Below are positions 27,196 to 38,509 of a stretch of DNA of 64,000 bases, piece by piece (within the stretch, counting starts at the first letter, position 1; each line of letters opens with the position of its first letter). A model generated the notes under the pieces. It did not search any database and was not told the origin of the DNA. It saw nothing but the letters and a program-made list of their open reading frames with translations. The DNA is from Gossypium raimondii (Eukaryota; Streptophyta; Magnoliopsida; Malvales; Malvaceae), in contig NC_068575.1 in the NCBI RefSeq assembly GCF_025698545.1, positions 51,283,980-51,347,979 on the forward strand, written 5' to 3'. The position numbers were made by a program, and so were the translations under genes.

Positions 27196-30100
27196 TTATT
27201 GTTGCCCTGACACTTTTCGAGCGTATGCCAATACCATTACAAAATCCTTTGCACAAGAACCCACAGATGCAGCTACACGTTGTGATGTCGATGCTGTTTG
27301 TAGCCACAAATCCACTAAATTATACAACTGCAGTGTGGGAAGCACAGGTTGTCCCATGCATTTGATTTCAACCTGCCAATATAAGTATACACATTATACA
27401 TACCAAAATGTAAATATAGATGATACAACCACTTTCTTCTCACATTTAGTTGGAAACTTGAGAAACTCCCACATCTCAACTTTTAAATGATTCCTAGTTT
27501 CTGAGATAAAGAACCTTAACCACAACAAATGACTAAAGTAATTCTGGTGGTTGAATGAGGAAATTTGTTCAGGTAGTGAGAGGAATGTTGGACTAGTTTG
27601 ACGCGCATATATGGGTATGCCATATGCATGCTCTCAACAAAGTGAAGAATAAGGCTTGCAATTATTCTTTTCTAACCATGTTTCGAAATATTCATGCATA
27701 AGAAAAAAAAAAAAGCAGTTTATCATATTCTAGAAATGCCTCGTTGAAGGAAGTAGACATTGAAAACCCAAAAGAAGCTAAAATCATTTTGGCCAAATTT
27801 CTTCTTAGTGTATCATCAGAGAACATTCAAGGATAGATTGACTTACCTCAGCTTCATCGGTAAGGTCCAATTTCTTCATCAGGTATTTTTGAATAAAAGA
27901 AACAGGCATATTTCCATCCCTGACACAGTAACAAATAAACAAATATGAAGCATTCTACAGTTTCAAAAAATCAGAAAGTTAAAAACTTTTAGGGTTTTGT
28001 AGCAAAACTTTATTGAAAAACAGTTTAACCAAAATGGTTACAGAAGATGGGGCCGTATCTAAAGTGACACTGACAGGTAACTATCATTCAGTTCAAAACT
28101 CTAAGTGAAAAACGCAGGCATCATCCCACAGACCACACGACCTAAATTAAATATGTATGAAAACAACATAATTCATTTCACAAAACACACAGGTTGTTCA
28201 GGGCCTAACTGTTCATCATGTCGCTTTTTTCAGTTTTCAAATTTATATTGAGTAGTTTCCAAGCATGACCACAAAAGATATACTCAGCTTGCAGTCTTGT
28301 CGTAATTGCTTTCGGATTCCAATAAGGAATCTAATGTAAAGTTAGTCGATGATAAGTCCTCACTCCTTACAAAATAAGGAACTTATATAAGTAAATGAAA
28401 ACCAGGATCAAAGTGCCCCTTTTAATCACATGATCTGCTCGACACTAATTTGACCATTACAATGTCTGGAACGCAAGCCTAAATGATTTAAGTTAAAGTA
28501 GAAAATGAGCGAAAATAACCAAGTCATAAAATGATTTCACCAAGTAAAAGCACCTTTAAAGAGAGCTTAAAAGAGGGGGAGAAAATTACCCATAATCCGT
28601 GGATAGAAGTCGGATTAACAATAGAACTAGAGAGACCATTTTCATATAAAACAATCTAAAACAAAAGTAATTTTTATCCAACTATTACTCGTCTTACCAC
28701 ACTTTTATGTGCATTTTGTGTTTTTATCATAGGCTTACCAGATCCTTATATAACCACCCACACCCTGGCCAAATGCTTTCTAGACAAGTTGATGAACATT
28801 AACATTACCAAAGGTTGATAAGAAAATGCTGTCTAAAAGGTAACACTCGACTACTAATAATGGTTGTTGCTCTCACCAGTGCTTTATTTCTATCTATACT
28901 CTAATGTCTAGCCTTCTTATTCATGACTCTTGGTTATAAGCATCAGTTGTCGTAAATACTTGGAGATACTCAGCGTATGAGGTCCATTAGTTAAATCCAT
29001 GTTGTAAACAAGGCAGGACAGTTATAAGTCATCCAGTAAGCATTTCCATGCATAATTGGTGGAAGTAATTCAAGCCCATGATCTACTCGGTTGCCCATGA
29101 GTTCAGTAGCTACCATGGCCCTAGTTCTAGAAGTGAAACTTAGTCTGTACAAGTTACGGAGAAAGACTACCAAGATATGTATCGTTGCCTTCACCAGTAT
29201 CTTTCTGGTCTCACAGTCCAGAATAACTCATAACTCTAAATTGTCTATCACCTTATAGACTTCAGCATATAATATTTATTGAATCCCATTAGCAGTCTAG
29301 ATTGGTAACAACCCACATGTCTGTTCTCTTTTCCATCACCAAGCCAAAATAACAGGAGATTATGGTACAAAAAACAGGACAGTTAACTGGTAAGAATCAT
29401 GGTGCTAATAAGCAACAGATCAAATTTACGATCTTCAGACAAAAGGAAGAAGAATATATGTAGCAAGCTATTGCAAGACTCATGAAGGAATCGGCTAAAG
29501 GAACTTACTTTATCCTTAGGTAATTCGCAGGAATCTGAGGGAGGGGAGCACCTCCTTCCCTGAAAGCATTGAAATTTTAATCAGTTTATGACCAAGAAAA
29601 ATAATCTTAAGACAACTCCCTTTTCACTACATTAAAGTTTGAAGGTCAAAATAAATTCTTACTGGTCCTCAGAGGCCACCAATGAGAACCAAACAGGACC
29701 AATTCTTCTTCCATGCTTTGGGTCATATGCATCTAGCACAGCTTGTGGAGAAAGGACAGAATCCCCAAATCCAGAAGCCCTTTTTCGCCGGATCCTGCGT
29801 AACTTTTTTGGAGTTACAGTTTCTGAAGTTGCAGGACCAGTAATATTCTTTTCATCCTCAATTTTTGTTTTGCATTTGTCTTCCTTATTTTTGCTTTTGC
29901 ACATCTGAGCTTCAATGTTGGGGACATGGGTAGGTTCTAATTTAGGATCAGAACCTTGTGAACTAGACTTGAAGGACTTGGTTCTGTTTGCAACCTCCAC
30001 CAAACAATTCAAAGGTTTCCAGAGATCCAATTTCCCATCCCATGATTCATCACCATTCTTGGCGTCTTTATTCAAGTGTTGGCTAGGTTCAGCAGAAGAA

Positions 30101-32354
30101 ATACACTGTTTTTCAATTTTATAAAGACAACAGATATTATCAGTATAATCCAAAACATTAATTCATTTCAGGTAAATAAGTGTTTGAGAAAAAGAGAACT
30201 ACTAAACAATATTGGACCTTGTGAGAGAAAAAGTCATCACATACTAAAAATATGCAGGCTTCAATTTACCTGTCTTTTATTTTGAGTGAATTTATTTAGC
30301 GTTTCAGGTGAGCTTGCACTCTCCTGGTGTTCCTCCATAGAGTCATCCTCTCTTTTAAGAGGCCTCTCCACTGAAAAACTGGAACCTCGCAAAGCATTGG
30401 CCTTTCTGGCAACAGCTTTTGTTCTCCTTCCAGTCAAAGCAGCTTGTGTTGATACTTTTGGGGCATTAACCACCAATGAAGAGAGTGACCTCTCTTTTCT
30501 TCTGGTAGGCATTGTAACCAGGGGCAGAACTTCAGGTGCCTTTACTTTTCTTCTTCTAAAAGGGAAAATTTTGGACCTCACATCTTGCAAATTATGGTCT
30601 GGTCTGATTTCCAAAAGCAAAGAAGAATCTCAGTACACATTGATTTCTCCCAATTTTTGATCAAACAACATAAAGCATGTGCAGATACTCAACAAAGAAA
30701 TATACAAAATAATTATTAAGGAAAGCCAGAAGGTGTGTGCAATTTTTCCCAATTGAACAGATTTCACCATGATTTCCGCATGGAGATTCACAATCCTATT
30801 AAAGCAATGAGTTCTTACAATTGCATAATACTGATAGATTCTGCTTAGACATTTCGCTTGAAATTGGCTAAGTTACATACACTCAACTCTATTAGATAAG
30901 GGAAGACAAATAAACCTCAGGAGATGGAAGAGAGACTAAGCAATATTGGTTGCTAGTAAAGATATTCATGTTTTTCTATCTTCTTTGAAAAATTGGTAAG
31001 CATGGACTCCAATAAGATGCATTGTAATTTCTGCTCTTTCCACTTCAAAGTTTTCATTCAATGCCTTACATTTGAAATTTATGGAATCAATTAAAAGATG
31101 AACGGCATGTAGGAGATGCCACTTTCAAACCTCTAAAGGATGGAATGAGTTCCTAATTAGTACAGATTAATGATCCTAAGGAATACATAGGATATCAGTA
31201 AACGCCACCAATAACCACTTGAAACAGGTACTCAAGTAGAAATCTTTTGGAGCATTGACAAGACTAAAACTAGAATGACTACTTTATATGTAAAAAAAAA
31301 AAAAATTGTCACGAAGAAAGCAATTAAAATATAACTTACTAGTGATGACTATATGAGGCAGAGAGAAGGTGGTAGAGAAGAAGAATATATAATGAAGGAT
31401 ACCTTAATTTCTCCAGAGGAACACAACCCAAATCAATGTTGCATATCGGACAACACTCTAGTTCTTCGTCTTCTATCTTAACGTATATGCACTTTCTGCA
31501 AACTACATAAATTGAAAAGGGTAATCTATCGTAAGTTTATAATTATTAATTCAACAGACTTACAAGGCACTGAAATAAAGATCACATAAATCAATCGTAG
31601 GGAAGATCTTAGCGGAAACAAGTTGAGAAAGTGAAGGCAACTAAAACAATTGAAACTCTTATGTAACTCGTAAAAGAGTTTTGGTTCTATTATAATTCAT
31701 AATTGAAAATTCATATTACAGTTTGAATCGTGTTATGGCCTTGAAAATCAAATAAGGAAAGCTCTAAACTTTGGAGAACACTGTTAAATTTGAAGTACAG
31801 TATATGATAGTAAGAAGCCGCGGAAAATAAAAACTGGGAGCTATAAATTTTAAACAAACGGATTAACATTGGAATAAACAGAAGTCACGAATGAATACAT
31901 TGAAAATCCAGTTTCCCAATGACCGAACTGTATCGCCAACAAATATGTACGCATTAGTTTAATACCAAGGTATTCTCGCAAAATGCCTTAGCACCAACTG
32001 GTAAGAAGCAGAGAGATAGGAAACAAAGCAGCAATAGAACTGAGCATTCAGCGAACAAGTCAAGAGAGAGGGAAAGAAACGAAATCAAGAAAAAAAACCC
32101 AGATAAGAAAGCGGGAAAAACAAGAGCAACCCAGATCAGAAGAGGAGCAAAACTGAAAATTTCCAAGAATTGAGAACAAATGACCTAACAATGAAGGAAA
32201 TTTAGAAAGGGAAACAAGAAAAGGAGAGAGAAATCTTACACGTGTGAAGGCATTCAGATATGGTGGTGGCATCTCTAAGAAGCTTATTGCAAAGAGGACA
32301 AGTCATGCATGCCGCAATTGTTTCTCTCCTCACTTTGACGACCTGATTCGCCAT
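27196..32354 (-). CDS. DRIP2: RING-type E3 ubiquitin ligase, DREB2A-interacting protein (DRIP)
   Basis: Seven exons join in frame: 32354-32240, 31502-31403, 30603-30270, 30105-29663, 29559-29509, 27919-27847 and 27372-27196, giving 430 residues against about 420 in Arabidopsis DRIP1 and DRIP2. An N-terminal C3HC4 RING is formed by C19, C22, C35, H37, C40, C43, C56 and C59, split between exons 1 and 2 (CLHT|FCRKC). KLRPDHNLQDVR follows. The middle is basic and low in structure, with RRTKAVARK and PKKLRRIRRKR. The C-terminal exons encode a RAWUL-type ubiquitin-like fold (LPQIPANYLRIKD...PVSFIQKYLMKKLDL...VEIKCMGQPVLPTLQLYNLVDLW). In Arabidopsis these nuclear ligases ubiquitinate DREB2A and restrain drought responses; the same role here is inferred. 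Intron 5 is about 1.6 kb. No defect was seen. The exon 4 acceptor is the least certain junction. Confidence 0.93.
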
Positions 32355-32775
32355 CTGCCCTTCTCCTTCTCAGTTTGAATCTGAATAAACCCCTCGTGTC
32401 ACTGCATGTCAAGGAAAAGCAAAAAGCAAAGGAAACTTTACGTGCATATCTTCATGAAAAGCGGCATCAGAACCCATGATAGAAATACTGAGGGATTATA
32501 AACAGAGAGGTGAATGGGAAAGGTAAGAGATATAGAGAGGAGATGGGGAATGTTTTTGATCTGCAACGATGGAAATGGAGAAGGATGATATTGAGATTGA
32601 AGAAAAAGGGAAAGATTGAGGGATGAGAGAAGGTGATTTTTTGACGTGGAAGAATAAGGGAGGAGTAGGATTGCTGGAAGGCAAGGCCAAAGCCTGATCT
32701 GAATCTAGCAACACAACAAACGGAAATACAAAGAAAAGACCAAGGAGGGCGTCGTAGGAAGGAGGACGAACCTAG

Positions 32776-32777
<2 letters not shown>

Positions 32778-32814
<37 letters not shown>
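32778..32814. repeat. (CT)n microsatellite upstream of the DRIP gene
   Basis: An uninterrupted CT run of about 37 bases lies roughly 420 bases upstream of the DRIP start codon. Read on the gene's strand it is a (GA)n tract, a common plant promoter or leader element and a likely polymorphic site. Confidence 0.9.
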
Positions 32815-32818
<4 letters not shown>

Positions 32819-34530
32819 TATTTATTTATAGATTTATAATCTTTCTTTTGGTTTTTTTTTTTCTTTTCAGATTTATAAATTCTAATACTGATAATAATAT
32901 AGTTGGAGTTGATACCTTGTAATTTCTGGATGAATTATAATATTATTAAAATATAACTTTAAGACGGATTTTAAAAAATTGGGTGCGAAAGAAAATAATA
33001 AGACATTAATATTTATACAAAGTAAAATAAAATAGATGAAATATTGATTTGAAAAAATCAAAACAATTATATAAATTTTTTTATTGTAGTCCCAGTTGAT
33101 AGTGTAATAGTATCATCGAATTTTTCTTGTATTATAATTTATTTATATCATTCAGTAATTTAAAATTTTAAAACAAGTGCTCGGCTCCAACAATTAGGAT
33201 TTGGAATTTTGAGTTGGGGGGCAGGTGCCACGAAGGAAGGGGAATTAAGATAAGAGGGCTGCGACTTCCCTAACCCTATCTTTAGGCAGGCTCTTACACT
33301 ACTACGTCGTTTCAATTTGGCCCGTTTTATTTTTCAAGAGTTGGATCCAACTTATTACCACATAATCATACATTTTTTTTATTTTTTTATTTTTAATATC
33401 ATTTATGTCCATTTGAAATTTGTGATTATCCCTTGTATTCATATTATCATCAAAATTTGAATTTAGGTCTCTCTTTCATATTTTTGTCTTTTTAGATTCA
33501 CAATGCCATAATCAAATATTTATTATATCAAATGCCAGAAAGCAAACAAAGGGAAGAAAGCATCTACACTATAATGAACAAGAAAAAAAAAAGAGATGGT
33601 AGGTAGGCATGCTACATTGGCCTGGGTGTTGGTTGGTCAACTTAGCAAACAAGCACGCACATAACGGGGACGGTACGAGGCAAAGCTACCTGGGAATTGA
33701 CGGATATAAAACAGAGAGGGCTGGAAGTGTTTATTCTGTTCACACTTAAAACAACACATGGATAAGGCAAAGACTGATCTGTGTCGGTGTTGCAATGCAC
33801 TCTCATATAGATGTTGTTAGAATTTCGTTGGAGTTAAAGAAAGGCGTTGCCAAGTAATTTTACTGAAATTTCGAAAATTCACCCAAATTTAATACATGCA
33901 ATTTCCTTTTCGAAATTTTATTCAAAGGGTGATTCAAATTTTAATAATAATAAAAACAAATAAGTATATGTGTTTTCATTTCAAAAATTCGAGTTGAACC
34001 GCAATCCCCTTAGAAGCAGAAGACGAAATGGTAAAACAAAATTTTTGGGCAGGATAAATGAATGCTTAATTATTTAATAAGCAGGCTACAGTGTTTGATG
34101 ATCAGAAATAGTAACTATAGTATATGTCATTGAAGTTGGGAAAGAAAAAGAAATGATTAATGATGATAGCGAGCGGAGAAGTAATTGATGGATGGCGTGC
34201 TCCTCACCTAATTACAATAACACTAGGCCTTGACCTTCCTAATTCCTCTACAACAGTTTTGAAGTGGCCTACCAGATGATGAGCATGAAACAAAACACAT
34301 CAAAGGAAAACAAACAAACATATTAATAATATGCATGTGTTAATAGTTCTCAACTACTTTGCCACCTAGCTACTATATATATGACGGCATAATGATGTAT
34401 ATTTTGCCAGAGCAAAAATCTCATCCATTCAAATATATGGCTTAAACTTAAATTATGAAACAAACAATGCATAGAGAAATCCTGCCAAAATCTCGACGGT
34501 ATCAAATATAAGCACCCAAAAACGTTCCAA
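32815..34530. other. AT-rich intergenic region
   Basis: No coding sequence is recognised. Frames are short and biased in composition. It holds no transposon protein remnant that could be identified. Confidence 0.5.
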
Positions 34531-35111
34531 TCAAAAATTAGTGGTACCATTTTCTTCCCCACTGTTCATATCACTTGGGACCCGACGGGTGTTCTCCTTG
34601 GCCTTAACATGATAGATTATTTGAGGCAATCACCTTTTAAGTTACGCAACATTAATTGGGATTATCATCAAATAGTTCATAAACTAAGACACAACTCACC
34701 TCTGAAGCCAAAACCTGCCTCAATCCAAATAAATACTGCAACACTAATTAGCCAAATTAGAACGGAGTTATACCATCTCCAAGTTGATTAAAAAATTCAA
34801 ATCCTATGGATTACCTCGTCTGCAATTATTATAGCTTTACTGTGTAGCAATCAACTCATTAGAGTCTATATAATGAGATCTGCTTGAGGAACATCTAACT
34901 CGAAACCATGGAAAATGGAAAAGATCTAAAATCAAAGTTACCTCCAGTGACTTTTTTCTCTGCCTAAAATGGTGGAAGGATAGGACAACACTGAATCGAG
35001 AATATAAAGATATCTAGCATTGCATTGACATATAATATAGCCAACCTTTTTGACTATTGTAATCCGGCTTGTTGCCACCGTCGTTTTCTTCTTCAGCGAA
35101 GCAAATTGCAT
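34531..35111 (-). CDS. Possible very small multi-exon gene, unknown function
   Basis: No known family was recognised. On the minus strand a chain of GT-AG exons stays open: 35111-35046, 34963-34942, 34819-34815, 34714-34700 and 34602-34531, totalling 180 bases and 59 residues with a TGA stop. The start MQFASLKKK is highly basic, the middle (KKVTGDEVLASE) is mixed, and the end (ENTRRVPSDMNSGEENG) is hydrophilic. No signal peptide or membrane segment is visible. Upstream sequence (AAACCCTAACACTCCCTCTT) looks like a plant leader. The 5-base and 15-base microexons make the model doubtful. It could be a non-coding transcript, a differently spliced gene, or chance. The prediction rests only on splice-site and phase consistency. 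Confidence 0.3.
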
Positions 35112-37396
35112 TTCCACCACCGGAACCAAATACAGCTCTCGAGGCTCGAGCCTCCGAGTATAGCAAAAATGGAAATTTTATTGAGTTTGGAAGAGAGAAG
35201 AGGGAGTGTTAGGGTTTGTGAAGGAGAGAGGTGGAGCAGAGGGTAGGAAAATTAGGGACATATTTTGGTGCATGGATCGGAGTTGGGGTTGGCTGATCTG
35301 ATAGTGGAAATGTAAATGTTTCAGTATTGAAGAGAGAAAATAGAAATCCATAGAGGGTAAACAGAAAATGTAACGAAACTTATTTTTGCTCTCAACATTT
35401 GGCGCCTGCTCTATCGGTCTTTTGAGATTATTGTAAATTTAACATTTATTTATATCTACTATAGATTGAAACAATTCTGGTGCTCAGTCGTCGAAGCTAA
35501 ATTACGGATGCTGTTTGATGGCATCTTGATAGCGTGGAATAAGTGAACTCGAAGAATCATAGTAGAGAGTGATAATTTGAAAGTGATCTGAGAGTCAAAT
35601 CGATGGTTTTGGACTCACACTGTTGAGACACAACAATGAAAAGTCTAATTTCAGCATAGATACCGAAATGCAAACCTCACGACCGATTTTATACGCAAAT
35701 ATGGTTTCAGCATTAACCATGAATTGAAGCAACTCAGCCAACCGCAGGATGAAATTGAGAGAGGTGATCGACTTAAAAATGTTTTATTGTAATCATCCTA
35801 CCTGCCTAATTTGTTCTAAAAAATCATCCCAAGATTTTTGATACATTGACACTTGTATAAGATTTGGTTAGAATTTCAGTATAGATCGGGATGGTCAAAA
35901 TGCCATACCTTAACATTCACTATAAATTTGTTATCTTGCTTGCCTGTCCACTAAAATGACAGAATTGACCCAACTCTGCTAAAAAAAAAAGAAAAAAAGA
36001 AAACCATTTAAATGTACATGTGGCCAAAAGCTGGGGTGATAGTGGATAACCATTCCATTCTATGGTATAGTTAAGGTTAACAATGGTTTTTTCTTTTCCT
36101 ATTGAATATAATTTAATTGCAGTTAGCCTTCCATTAAGTTGTTGTCTTTGGATTCGTTGTGTTCTTGGGATGAATCTTCAAGACTTCCTTTGTTCTAATT
36201 TTTGGCGTATCATTACCCGTTTGTTTAATATATGATTACCTTTGCTTCCCCTTATGGTGCTTTTTTTTTTCATTTTCTTTGATTTGTGATAGCTTCATCT
36301 AAAGTTTAAGTGTTGTGGATTAAGGTTTTGTTTGATAAGATAAATGTTAGAGTTGTGTAATCCGGATCATTGTTAAAGAAATATAATAGTAAAATAAAGG
36401 GATTTGTGTAGAACTTAAGGACAAGGATTATGCGGCACTATAAAACTACATTTCTTCGCCTTGACATTGATTAGAATAAGGTTTTTCAACTTTTAAATAG
36501 ATGTAGTCGAAACTCCTATTGTATCATTCAGTTTTCAACATTGTGGTTTTTTCCGAAAGAATTTTTACGTAAAATCTGTGTGTTTTGTTTTGCGATCGTT
36601 CTAGATATTACCATTATCGACGTTTATTGTAACAATAAATTCATTTAAAGTTTAAAAAATGAAAAAAGAAAAATATTTTTTATTGGTCTGCTTTGTAAAA
36701 AAAATAAAGTAATTTGATTCCGTTTATTTGGAATAGTTGAAAATAAATTGTATAATTTAAATTATTGATTCCTCTATTAAAATGTTCTTTATACCAGATT
36801 CAAATATAACTAAAACTACACACACTTGCCTTATGAACTACTATTATCAATTTGTTTGAACAAATGAAACTTGCTTTCCTAGTTACTCAAGAAAGTGATT
36901 CATGACTCTCATTAGGCCAAAACAAGTTTTGTATCATCTCCCTTAAAGTGTGTATGTGCTCGATTTAAGCTTCTAGTTAATAGGAATATGCTTCTCTTTG
37001 ATTATTTTTCCTATCAATTTGTCTTTTGCCCAAATGACACACAAGGAGACTCCTAGATGGGTAGCCATCTCTAGAGTGAAGCAAGTTAGCAACAATTTAA
37101 GAACCATTCTGTTATCATGGTGGAAATTCCCATTGACGATGCACCATGATTTAAACTACGATATTTTGATTAGGAGGACTCAAGAGGTCAGAGGTGAGTT
37201 TGTTTCTCATGCTCCAACCAAGAAAAAATATTATGAGTTAGTTGTCATTTCTCTTGGTGGTACAAGCACTTCATTATATTCTTGTAGCCTAGGTCACTCT
37301 CATATCAAGTTTGTCATTTTGGTATTACTTATTAGCTTTGAAGTTGCTCTAATCATTGTTATGGGATTCTAATTGACACCCTTGAATAAGAGTTTG
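35112..37396. other. Intergenic region with no supported gene
   Basis: The first 150 bases could be the leader of the small gene above. Beyond that the sequence is AT-rich. A 124-codon open frame at 36998-37372 shows no recognisable motif. Some of the stretch may be old transposon sequence, but no domain could be named. Confidence 0.45.
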
Positions 37397-38504
37397 TGTA
37401 ACACCCTTTACGCGACCCAATCATCGGATCTAAGCTACAGGATGTTACATTCGTTGCCGAAGCAACTATAATAAATTCTAATACACTTCAAACATTACAG
37501 CATGCTTACTTGTAAAAAAACACATTTCAATATGACATACAATCATTTCCGGGTCTTATATGATATTGTGAAAACTCTTTTACTAACTTGAGGTTAGTTA
37601 AGGGCTTAATTGAAAATTTTTCAAATTTACGAGATGGCGTCGCGACATTACCAGTCAATGAGTTACGTCGCGACTTCAGAAATCTTTACATCGTAACACC
37701 ACTCACTGTCGATCTATGTCGCAACAATGCCCTTGTTTTGACAAAAATCACATTAATACTTATTTAATGCTTCCTACTGAACATTTTTTACATCCATATC
37801 AACCTTTCAAATTCAATCAACACCAACCTCAACCAGTTTATCAATGCACAACATCATGTCAAATCAAATTTATAATACTTTTACACTTATTGATTACATG
37901 AAACTTAATCATTCCAAGTCATGCTCCAACATTAACATACCAAAATACCACATTTTGCAAATTATGACATATAAGGCTTAAATAAGCTTGAAATCATAAG
38001 TTCAAATGCATTTAGCATGATCAAGACTAAGAATCAATTCCAATACCTTAGCTCCATGCCCAATTTGCCTTTATCTATTGTAGTCTTAACTTATAAGATA
38101 CCCTTGAACTTCGTTTTGAATTTTGGATGACAATTTCTACTCAACATAAACTCAAATTTGTTGAAGTTGATGTAAAGCTAAGAGAAGAAGCATAATAAGT
38201 CAAGAATTGGCAAGATTTTCTATTAACTTTGAAGAACTAGTTGTCATTAGTCCAAGGTAAATGAGAAATTGAGATGCTTCTTTGGTTCAATTTAAGTTCA
38301 TGCACTTTCCCTTCCTATTCATATTTACTAATCATTAGTGAGAAGATGATTTGTCATGCATAAAAAGATAAGGTGAAAGAGGATCACATTGTCTTAAGCC
38401 TCTTCAAGAATAAAAACTACTTCAAAAGACCCCATTCAACAGAATTTGGTAGCCACAGAAAAAACACACATCAGAATTAAATCAACGTAAGTAACTTCAA
38501 TGCT
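37397..38504. mobile_element. Truncated gypsy LTR fragment
   Basis: It starts TGTAACACCCTTTACGCG, the same terminal form as the LTRs at 1507 and 38510, and has a palindrome array (GTCGCGAC) in its first 330 bases. It has no coding sequence. The intact chromovirus insertion begins at 38510, and the distal LTR end was not found, so the fragment's right limit is unknown. Confidence 0.5.
37639..37725. repeat. GTCGCGAC palindrome copies in an LTR fragment
   Basis: Exact GTCGCGAC occurs at 37639-37646 and 37667-37674, with a degenerate GTCGCAAC at 37718-37725. Confidence 0.7.
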
Positions 38505-38509
38505 ACACG
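38505..38509. repeat. Left target-site duplication ACACG
   Basis: ACACG directly precedes TGTAACACC at 38510 and is repeated exactly at 47863-47867 after the right terminus GGGTGTTACA. Five bases is the normal gypsy duplication size. Confidence 0.8.

Noticed and set aside
26987-27490. 167-codon plus-strand open frame
   Set aside because: It overlaps the last exon of the DRIP gene antisense. The minus-strand exon matches the family, so this is a shadow.
30286-30660. 124-codon plus-strand open frame
   Set aside because: Antisense to DRIP exon 3, with no motif of its own.
36998-37372. 124-codon open frame on the plus strand
   Set aside because: No family motif, no plausible splice partners, and it lies in transposon-rich DNA. 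Judged a chance frame or an unidentifiable relic.
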